Source: Geranomyces variabilis (Eukaryota > Chytridiomycota > Chytridiomycetes > Spizellomycetales > Powellomycetaceae). From it: DNA of 64,000 bases. The position numbers and the translations under genes were made by a program. Of the stretch, positions 1 to 8,606 are shown one piece after another. Position 1 is the first letter of the stretch. Every line of letters starts with the position of its first letter. The stretch is from positions 793,270 through 857,269 of the forward strand of contig JADGJP010000005.1 of NCBI GenBank assembly GCA_027603065.1. Reading direction: 5' to 3'. The notes beneath the pieces are model-generated. The model was not told the origin of the DNA. It was given only the letters and a program-made list of their open reading frames with translations, and made no database searches.

Positions 1-865
1 TTTCATGTTCGCCAATCATGACTTCTTTATCCAAAATCTTTGTCCGCCTGCCCTTGTCCACGCCGGCGACTTTGAGAATCTGCGTCGCGTTCAAGTACCC
101 ATCGCTCTTTCTGCGCATGACGGCGACCGCGTTGGCCATGGTCTCGTATACGCCAATACCAGAATACACGGCGGCATAGATTTCCGTTCCGTCTAGAACA
201 GCCGCGCCGCCCGGGGTCGTGGCCGCTGATGTTGGTGCAGGAGGAGGCGGCTGCGGAGTGGATGCGATCGAAGGCGATGCAGGACGGGAGGAGGAAGAGT
301 TGTGAGAAGAGGAGGCAGAGGCGCCAGCGCCGAGGCCATGGTGGTTGGAAGAAGAATGGTGGTGGTTGTGTGGGGTGTGGTGGTGGTGGAGGTGGGACGA
401 GTGAGACAACGAGGAAGGGGTGCCTGGTCGCGTCTGCTGCCGAGAAGCGTCGTTATCGTTGTCGGCGTCGCCACCGCCATCGTCTTGAGTGTATATGTTG
501 CGCGGCGACACGCCGAGAAGCGGAGAAGACGGGCTCGTCGTTGGTGGTGGACCACCGTTGCCGCTGCCAATAGACGCGGTGCCGCCGAGCGTGTTGTTGC
601 TCCCAGCTCCCGTGCCACTTGCTGCACTTCCTTTTGCAAGACGCGAGAATGCGGGGATCTGCAGTTGGTGGAGGTGGTGGTGGTGGTGGTGGGGGTGGTG
701 AGGGGTTTGGTTACTGTTCATGGTGAACGGGTTGGGGAACGGGTGCTGCTGCGGGTGAGAAGCGGCGGCGCCAGCGTGTTGCAATGGCTGACTCGCGTGG
801 TGCTGCAATACTGCTGCTCCTGCTGCTGCTGCGCCTGGCGTGGCGGGCGACAAGTGCGACGACAT
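1..865 (-). CDS. APSES (KilA-N) domain transcription factor, Mbp1/Swi4-like, 3' part outside window
   Basis: About 288 residues lie in the window and the frame runs off the left edge. The chosen ATG (863-865) opens MSSHLSPATPGAA. The same frame stays open further upstream but runs into a CA repeat, so a more distal start is unlikely. Residues 1 to about 225 are low-complexity (His, Ser, Gly and Pro runs). The DNA-binding domain follows, with EIYAAVYSGIGVYET, then MRRKSDGYLNATQILKVAG, then DKGRRTKILDKEV just before the edge. These are the hallmark segments of the APSES winged-helix domain of the fungal Mbp1/Swi4/Res family, which binds cell-cycle-box promoter elements in the nucleus. The ankyrin repeats and coiled coil expected in that family would lie beyond the edge and cannot be seen. 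The family call is firm; which paralogue it is cannot be decided. Confidence 0.88.
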   Translation of the reverse strand, partial: MSSHLSPATPGAAAAGAAVLQHHASQPLQHAGAAASHPQQHPFPNPFTMNSNQTPHHPHHHHHHLHQLQIPAFSRLAKGSAASGTGAGSNNTLGGTASIGSGNGGPPPTTSPSSPLLGVSPRNIYTQDDGGGDADNDNDASRQQTRPGTPSSLSHSSHLHHHHTPHNHHHSSSNHHGLGAGASASSSHNSSSSRPASPSIASTPQPPPPAPTSAATTPGGAAVLDGTEIYAAVYSGIGVYETMANAVAVMRRKSDGYLNATQILKVAGVDKGRRTKILDKEVMIGEHE

Positions 866-1010
866 TTGCAGGTGCGTTAGAGGGAACGACGCGGGACGGG
901 GAGGGCGAGCAGGCGAGGAAAAAAGTTCGCCAGTAGCAGCAGCGGGTGTTGCGCGCGTCTTATTAGCCCGACGGCTGGAGGGGGGGCACGGGAGACTGCG
1001 CAGGACACAG

Positions 1011-1047
<37 letters not shown>

Positions 1048-1569
1048 GGCGCACTCGCAGGCAGGCAGGCTCAGCGATCCGCTGGAGAGGGGAGCAGGAT
1101 ATGAATACACGAGAGATATGTGCTAGCTGGTATGATGATGTAGGTTTTATTTACTCTCGCTCTCTCAGACTTTGGTCTCGCTTGCTTGCTCGCTGGCGTG
1201 CGTGCGGGGGGTTTTTCTTTTCGCGTTGCGCGTCCAGCAGCAAGCGCGCGGGCGTGCGACAGTTCACGTGACGCACGCGTTTGCCCACATTCGAACCAGC
1301 AGTGCTGTACTCAGCCACCTGCCATAGGCGGAGGGCGTCGGAGATTGCGGAGCCCACAGCGGAGGCAGGGCTGAGTCGTCTTGTGATCGTCGCCCCGCGG
1401 CCCACTCTCGCTCGCTCTCTTCCGCGCTCCCATTGCTCGCTCATCCCCAGCTCTCATCCCCTCCCTCCTCCGTCGCTAACAACCACCTGCAACTCGTCTG
1501 TCCCCTCGCTTTGTCTCTCCTCGGTCGCTGACTGCGCTGGCCCTGCTGCCACCCCCTCTGTGCCCTCAT
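866..1569. other. Divergent intergenic region between APSES factor and TMCO4-like gene
   Basis: About 700 bases with no credible gene. It carries a CA dinucleotide run at 1014-1044 and pyrimidine-rich stretches that presumably belong to the two divergent promoters and 5' leaders. Open frames across the CA run are translated repeats. Confidence 0.7.
1014..1044. repeat. (CA)n microsatellite
   Basis: An uninterrupted CA dinucleotide run of about 15 units upstream of the APSES gene start. Confidence 0.95.
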
Positions 1570-4500
1570 ATGTCTGCCGCAGCCCGCTCTCAGGTGAGTC
1601 AGACAGACCGTCAACCGCGAGTCCGACCCAGGACCCTGACCCAGGACCCTGACCCTCCACTGGTGTCTCCTCGACTTGCTGCTTCGTATCTCTCTCTCTC
1701 TCGCTCTCTCTCTCTCTAAAACCGTCCGTTCTATCATCTTGTTCCCGCAAGCAGGCGGATGCCGCGTATTCAACCCTCTCGCCCGCTGCAAGCGCGCCAC
1801 CAACAGTCGCCGCCGCCAGCCCAGCCTCATCGCCATTACCACCAACCACAACAACAACAACAGAATCGTCTTCACGCACACCACCACCTTCCGAACGCAT
1901 CTCGCCAAAACTCTCCTCTTCTCCTCACCGCGGCCGCCCGCCATCCGCCTTGAACCGCCCTCGACACGCTGTCGATGCCCAACACCACCACCACCACCAC
2001 CGACCTTCTTCCCGCGATGTCTCGCCGGTGCGAACCGAGTTTGGAGATGACCAACCCAAAGACCAAGACGACGCCGCAGAAGACGCCAACAATGACACCA
2101 CATCAATGCGCTCCGCGGCCACCTCGCGTACACTGCGCGCCGCCGCTCGCCCACGACCAATCACTAAATCACAAAAGATATCAAGCATGCAAAACATATT
2201 TACCGAGAGCCAAAAGATTGCATATGTTGGCTTGTGCTATCTTAGCATTGTGCAAAAGCAGAAATCTGACTTGAAAGGGTTGAAGAAGGCTAATGAGAGC
2301 TATGCGAAATGGGCCGAGGCATTCATGGAGAAGCTGTACATATTTCTAGATATCAAAACTGAAGGTACTGTGCTGAGGGCGGCGCCTATGGAATCACTTG
2401 CGGAATTTCTTTTTTCGCACACAGCCTTTTACTCAGACCTCGCCCCCTCCCGCCCTTCTTGGCCTCCAACCCGCAGAACGCGTCATGATAAAAAGTTTGG
2501 CAGATCACGGACTCGTCCCATCAGACCTCTCCAAATCTCTCATAGACGACGCCCTCAAAGCCGCCCGCGTAGTGACCGAGCGTCAAGAGGCGCGACAGCG
2601 CGCCGAGGAAGAAGCGCTCGAAAAGGGTCTCCCACCGGACCTCGTCGATGCCACTTATGGCGATGACGACTCTACCGCAGAGGGCGGCACAGGAGACCCA
2701 ACTGACATCCGCTACACAATCCTCTCGCACCTCTTCATCCTCTGCATCATGGAAGGCCGCTACGACGCCCGCAGCCGCACAGTTCTCAAAAACGTCGCCC
2801 GCTACCTCGAAGTGCCCTGGGCCGACGTCGTGCAGCTCGAAGAAGCGATCGCGACCCAGCTGCGGATATACGAGGACAGTGAAGCTGTGTCTGGCAATGT
2901 CGAGATTGTGGGCAAACGAAATGAGGCGGATACGAAGCGGAGGTGGATTTTTACGGGTTTGGCCACGCTTGCCGGCGGTGCGGTGATTGGTCTGACGGCG
3001 GGTCTGGCCGCGCCGCTGATTGCGGGTGGGATTGGGGTTGCGTTGGGCACCTTTGGGGTTACCGGTGCGTCGGCGGCGTTGTCGACTACCGGTGCCCTGG
3101 CGTTGATCACGACTGGTGGAGTGCTGACTGGCGGTGGTAAGTTTCTGGGCACGAGAAATAAATAGATGGGCGGGGTTGTGCTGCTCGACTCTACTCTGCC
3201 CATCCGAAAATTCTCAAATTTTCTTTTTGCTATTTTTTTTTTTTTAGGAATGGGAGGAGTTAAGATGATGAAGCGCACAAAGGGCATCACCCAATTCGAA
3301 TTCTTAACCCTAGCCGACGGCATGAAGCAAATCGAGCTAAACAAAGAAAAGCGGCGCACAGAGCGACGCAAGAAAAGGCGGCGAGAAGCCCGCGAGGCGC
3401 TGCAGGAGAAAATGGACCATCAGCGCGCGGCGGATAAAAAAAGCGGCGGCAAAGTAACTGCAACTACTACTGCCAAAGCTGACGAATCAATGGAAAAAGA
3501 GGACGACAAAAACACTGACCAAACGATGCAACAAAAGTTGGCGAGCGCACAACAGCAGGCGGAAGACTATCTACCCGCGTACGAAGCACCGACGGATGAA
3601 AAGCTGGATCGGATTGGGAACTGGGTGAACATCACTGACAGTCAGCGCGTCAGGCTGGACGCTATGGGTGAAGGAGGAGCTGCGTTGACGCGGAAGGGTA
3701 GCAAGTCGGCAGCGCCGCCTGTGCCGAATCGGCCAACGGCGCAAGAGCTGGCAGAAGTGACCGAGAACCGATTGTCTGTGTCTGCTGGCCGGTTACCGCC
3801 GCCAGCCGCCACCGCCGCGCGGCGTCCCTCTGACGCGGGAAGGACAGACGATAACCCCAACGGCGCGGTGTGGGGGCTCGAAGAAGGATTCAGCTGGCCG
3901 GACCATGAAAATGCGCCTGCGGAAGCGCATCGTTCGCTAGAGGATGGGTTTGACGCACAGGTCAGCAGCACGGTTCTATGGGAATCGCTCCCGCAGCTCG
4001 CGAGCGAGTCCGGGTCAGCGCCGTTAGCGGCACGAACGTCCCGTGAGGCACTGCGGTCCATGGAATCCAACCTCGATGACACGGGCACAATTGACGAGGA
4101 AATGGCCGCGGCAATGTTCGACGACCTCCAGTCGACCGTCGACGGCGATCACGCCGCTTATGGCGACGACGACGACGATATCCGGTTTAAGGAGCCCGAA
4201 GGTCCACCCAAAGCCAAACAAACCAATGTGCTCATCACCGTCGCTGGTTGGATCACCTACGGGCCCGATGACCACACGCTGCCGTTTTCGACGCTGGAGC
4301 CGGATTCCGCGGGAGACCAGTATGCGTTGCTGTGGGAGACGGACACGCTGCAGGAATTGGGGAGCGCGTTGAAATTGCTTGTAGGCGAGGTGGCGAGTTT
4401 TTTGGTCCAGCAGGGGTTACAGGCGACGGTGCTGTCGGCGCTGATGATTGGGCTTGCGGGCCCGCTGTGGGTCATGAAGCTGAGTTATTTGGTGGATAAT

Positions 4501-6320
4501 CCGTGGGGCATTGGGCTCAGCAAGGCGAATAAGGCCGGAAAGGTAAGCGTGCTTGAAGGGGGGATGCGGAAAAGGGAAAAAGGGGAAAAGCGATTTGTCC
4601 CAAAAAGCGTATCACTGACTTGTTTTCTTTTTTTGCTATGCTTGCTTTTCCCCCCTGTGCAACTCGCCAGGTTCTCGCCGACACGCTCATCCAAGGCGTG
4701 CAAGAAAACCGCCCCGTAACACTCATCGGCTACTCCCTCGGCGCGCGCGTCATCTTCCACTGCCTCCTCGAACTCGCCTCCCGCAACGCCCACGGCCTCA
4801 TCGAAGAAGTATACCTCCTCGGCTGTCCCGTCATGGCGGAGAAAAAGGAATGGGAACAAATCTCGTCCGTCGTGGCTGGCCGCGTCGTCAACGGCTATGC
4901 GACCAACGACATGGTTCTCGGCGTCCTGTACCGCGCTAGTGTTGCCGTGTGGAACAATGTTGCCGGATTACGCCCCGTGGAGGGTGTGAGCGGGGTGGAG
5001 AACATTGCGCTTGATGATGTGATTCAGGGGCATTTGGATTATAGGCTTTGCATGCCGAAGGTGTTGGAAAAGCTGGGGTTCAAGGTTACGAGGGATTATT
5101 TTGATGATGAGGATGAGGAGGAAGAGAGGGAGAGGTTGGAGCTGGAGGAGGAGCAAAAAAAGGAGAAGGAAGAACGACTGCGTGCGAAAGAAGCGCGGTT
5201 GCAGAAAAAGCAAGAGGAGTATGAAGAAAAGTTGAGGAGGAAAAAGGAGGAGCAGGAGCGTAAGCGGGTAGAAAAGGAGGAGCGGGATCGCGTGAAAGAA
5301 GAGGCGAGGCGGAAACGAGAGGAGGAAAAGAAGGCGGCTGCGGCGGCCGCGACTCCTCCAGGCGCCGGCGCGGAGGCGACGACGAGCGCGTCGAGTGCGG
5401 GTAGTGGCAGTGGACGCATGAGCTGGTTCTCGCGGCGCAGTAGCGCGCGGCCTGGCAGCAGTAGCAACACCAGCAGCACCGCGGCCCTAAACAAAAAATC
5501 GTCCGATGTCGTTGACGACTTGATGAACGACTACTGGCAGCCGAAAGAAATTGCCTCGACACTTCCCCCGCTCGTCATTGCCGCGGCAGATAATGGCAAT
5601 AGCGATGATTTCACGCCAAAAGAATTGAAAGCTACTCTCCCGCCCCTAGTTATCCGCACGCAGGAGCTGCGAGACGAAGAGGGCTATGCCACCGGGTCTG
5701 CGGGGACGACACCGGCGATGACAACCGCGACGGCAGTGGCGGGAGTTGTAGCCGACGAAGACCTAGAGCTCGCGCGCGCACAAGCCGAAGTCGAGGCAGC
5801 GCAAAACGAGGTTGTCCAAGCGCGCGCCGCCGCGGCACGCGCGGCACGCGTGCTGGAACGACACCAGCATGAACACGATGCGGCGAGTGCGGCTCTCCAC
5901 TCGGCATCGGCAGCGTTTGCAGCTCCCGATAACAGCACTGCTGCAGTGTTGTCAACGTCTCCAATCTCTACCGCCGATTTGGAGCGTGCAATGATGATGG
6001 CTGCAGGCCCTGGACTCACTAGTGCGGGTGCGGGCGATCTGTTGGATGGGCCGCAAGCCCGTGCTGGTGCTTCTGACGATGACGATAACGATGACGATCA
6101 AGACGACGACGTGCCGAATGGCACGTCAAGCACGACGCCTCCGCTGCCGTTGATCGATGACGGCGGCGTTGCGGCGGTCTGGGACGCGCATCACGTCGCG
6201 GTCGCGCCATTGCGGATGATGAGCCCCGGGGTTGCGTCGCTGACAGCCGCGTCGGATGCTACATCAAATAGTAGTCCGGGCGGCGCAACGTTTGTGGACG
6301 CAGAAGAGAATCCGTGGTGA
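1570..6320 (+). CDS. TMCO4/Mil1-type DUF726 membrane protein with alpha/beta-hydrolase core
   Basis: Five exons by splice consensus: 1570-1593, 1755-2364, 2477-3136, 3248-4542 and 4671-6320, giving 1412 residues. The start is ATG 1570, because the long frame from 1950 has no ATG; the first exon ends CAG/GTGAGT and splices in phase 0. The N-terminus is low-complexity. A Gly/Ala-rich hydrophobic stretch at about residues 365-431 looks membrane-embedded. The hydrolase part begins near TNVLITVAGWI and holds the nucleophile elbow GYSLG (Ser885). This order matches the DUF726 family (animal TMCO4; yeast Mil1, reported to interact with an AP-1-type adaptin). From about residue 1007 a charged Glu/Lys/Arg coiled coil of about 85 residues is followed by some 300 disordered residues, so the protein is about twice the usual length. 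Biochemical activity in the family is not established. Confidence 0.85.
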
Positions 6321-6449
6321 AAAAACGATGAGAGAAAAAGCGAGAGCGAAGAAAGTACCCGGACCGAGAAAGCCTACATATATATTTGCACAGCATGCCT
6401 ACCGCATCATACATCATTTCTCATACACATATATTTACTGAACAAACAC

Positions 6450-6504
6450 GCGCGCGTCCTTACGGACCCTTAGTCCCTAATCTGAGCTACCCTGGTAGGG
6501 GAAG
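6450..6504 (+). repeat. Left copy of 55-bp direct repeat bounding the 6.45-10.94 kb block
   Basis: Aligned without gaps to 10882-10936, 49 of 55 positions agree. Each copy contains two small inverted repeats: GTCC-TTAC-GGAC, and a second around CCCTGGTAGGG. The stop of the BTB-BACK remnant frame lies inside this copy. Confidence 0.8.
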
Positions 6505-7330
6505 CGCTTGATCACGGTGGCAGCAATATCGCGACTCGTAAGGCATCCGGCGCTTGTCCACGGTGGCAGCAATATCGCGAGTTGTAAGGGCATCCGGCGC
6601 GTACACTCGCGTAGCGTCGGAGGACGAATAGTTTGAATACACTCGCGTAGACACGGAAAACGGATAGTTTGAACCGCATTTTTGTCCAATCTTAAAAGGC
6701 TCTGTCGAAGCGCCCCGCACGTTGTACGACACGAGCCAGGTATTCTGCACTCGGGCCAGAAGTAAACTGCTCCGAAACTTATCCGAGAGCTTTGCGAAAA
6801 ACGGGTCGTTCCAGCGATTGTGCGGAAGATTGCCGTAATGTTTCTCGCTCAAAAGCAAAGGTAGGTCGTACTTCTCAGCAAGGTACCACACTCGGATCCA
6901 ATGTGCGCCTGGTTTGCACGACAAGAACTCGGCGCAGAGTGAACGCGTCGATTCCCCGCGAGGCTGCTTCGTGGCTATGTGCAGCAAAGGCTCCACGTTC
7001 TTCCAAGTTCCGATTACTGGGTTCTTTTCAAGCAGAACCGTGACTGCGCGGTCCGGAGCTGGCACCTGCATTGCACGCGGCACGGCCTTCGCCTCGATCA
7101 CAGTTGTTGCAGACAGTGTCAACCGCTGGCCGAGCACGGGAAGGTATGCAAAGTCCAAGAGAAGTTGCATTTCGCTTGCTGTAACAAGAGCGCCTGGTTC
7201 CACGAGGCGAGAAGCCCATCGGCGGGGTTTTTAGACTTCCAAGGCCCATTGAACAGCGCGCGAAAGTACTCGCTGTACTGTTGTGTTTAGCAGACCGATC
7301 CTGAGGGAAAAGGATTTTTATTGGTAAAGA
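6487..7330 (-). pseudogene. BTB-BACK domain gene, apparently frameshifted
   Basis: Read on the minus strand, two overlapping frames each carry part of a BTB (POZ)-BACK protein. The upstream frame has SEYFRALFNGPWKSKNPADG, typical of the middle of a BTB domain. The other frame takes over near 7200 with ALVTASEMQLLLDFAYL, then SLCAEFL, then RVWYLAEKYDLPLLLSEKHY, which resemble the end of BTB and a BACK-like helical region. No intron joins the two cleanly, and an in-frame TAA sits in the second frame just upstream of the switch. The C-terminal part is built from short tandem repeats. BTB-BACK proteins are usually Cul3 ubiquitin-ligase adaptors. Sequencing error or an unusual intron could mimic the frameshift. 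Confidence 0.5.
6513..6673. repeat. Two adjacent degenerate tandem repeats
   Basis: A unit of about 41-46 bp containing GGTGGCAGCAATATCGCGA is present at 6513-6553 and 6559-6600. A unit of about 36 bp beginning ACACTCGCGTAG and ending ATAGTTTGAA is present at 6603-6637 and 6639-6673. Both lie in the C-terminal part of the BTB-BACK remnant. Confidence 0.85.
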
Positions 7331-7357
7331 AAAAGGAAACAATCACTTACCGATTAG

Positions 7358-8146
7358 CTACATTGCATACGACCTCACTTTTTTGGCAAGCTCAACCGGC
7401 ACGTCCAGGAATTTGCACAGCCTGGCCCGAAGGCCGTTGATGGATTCATTGGCCACTTTGATGCTGTCGCCCTTGGCATGCGGACGGCTCTTCTCGAAGC
7501 ACGAGCCTCCGCTTTGCTCGAGAAAGAGGAGCTCTGCGTTGTCGCCACCAAAGACACCCATGACGTCGACTGCATAGGTCGTGGCATCATCGGTGCCGAC
7601 CATCATGCAGTTGATGTCCTTGGTTGCATTTGTGTGGCGCTCAATCCTTTTTTTGGCTCAGAATCCAAGAGCATAGGTCAAGCGCATATCATTGATATCA
7701 ATCCCGGTTGTTAACATTGACTTACCATTTGTTTTGAGAACGGAAGAAATCTGCTCAACCAAGTACTTACGCTCGGCGTTGTGCGCCGGAAGGCAGGCAT
7801 TGGGCTTGTACCGGACCATGTTGTAACTGCGGGATTGAAATGAAAAAAAGTACACTTACCGCATCAACTGACTGAGAGTAATTCTCTCATGCAAATGCGG
7901 CCGCTTACAAGTCGGTGGTAGTGGCCAAGGCCATATAGTGGATCCGTTCCTCGTGACCGTCGGCAAAGGTCTTGGACATTGCTTGTCCCAAATACTTTCC
8001 GACTTACAGGACCGATGGGCACCTGCATCGCAGAGTGAATTAGAAATGTCAACGAATGGAAGCTTTTTGCAAAAGAGCTTAGCGTACTTTGGAGAGATCC
8101 TCAAAGAGCGCGGTGGCCGATGAATGCAGAATACTTTCATGTGCAT
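7358..8146 (-). CDS. Unrecognised multi-exon protein (partly resolved)
   Basis: I do not recognise this gene with confidence. Three consecutive exons join well on the minus strand. A segment ending ERITLSQLMR is followed by an intron (GTAAGT...CGCAG near 7859-7828), then YNMVRYKPNACLPAHNAERK and a second intron (GTAAGT...CTGAG near 7731-7656), which removes an in-frame TGA. The last part carries NCMMVGTDDATTYAVDVMG, then ELLFLEQSGGS, then HAKGDSIKVANESINGLR. An aspartate, a strand with E-x-S, and a downstream helix beginning HxxxD recall the PD-(D/E)XK-like cores of uncharacterised proteins expanded in early-diverging fungi. That is a weak inference. The 5' end is unresolved: two frames compete between 7900 and 8146. 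The frame closes at 7358, or continues by splicing at GTGAGG (7378) towards the BTB-BACK region. Confidence 0.4.
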
Positions 8147-8162
8147 CTAGTCCATCAAGTCC

Positions 8163-8258
8163 ACATGTCGTTGGTATTGTGGCGATGTGTCCTTGGTTGC
8201 CCGCGAGATGACATGTCGTTGGTATTGTGGCGATGTGTCCTTGGTTGCCCGCGAGATG
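8163..8258. repeat. Perfect 48-bp tandem duplication
   Basis: The 48 bases at 8163-8210, beginning ACATGTCGTTGGTATTGTGG, are repeated without change at 8211-8258. They lie about 350 bp upstream of the RNA-repair gene start, and a perfect copy implies recent origin. Confidence 0.95.
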
Positions 8259-8606
8259 AAAACAACGCTCGACGCAAGGGGAGGAGTTGAGAGGGAGAGC
8301 GATGGTCCGAACAGCCCGATCTTCTCAGTTGGGTGGACTCAAACGTGGCCAAAAACGCGCCATCTTTTGGAACTCGCCCATCTCAAGGAAACGGGGGTGA
8401 ACGTGCAAAATATTCGGCTCCAGTTTTGTCAAAGGACTTATCGAAGTGCGGCGTGGGATGTCGGTGCGTGTTGTTGGGGACATGCGGTTGCAACTCTCTT
8501 TAAAACAGCACATACTCGAAGTTCTTCGAGCAACAACAAGCGACCCCAACTGAGAGGACAAAGACATCACATTGAGCTCTATTCGATTAACCTGAATCGG
8601 ACCAAG

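Noticed and set aside
877-1110. Open frame rich in Cys-Val across the CA repeat
   Set aside because: It is the translated dinucleotide repeat; the upstream boundary of the APSES gene is better placed at ATG 863-865.
7028-7342. Third minus-strand frame overlapping the BTB-BACK region
   Set aside because: It lacks any BTB or BACK segment; the conserved residues fall in the other two frames.
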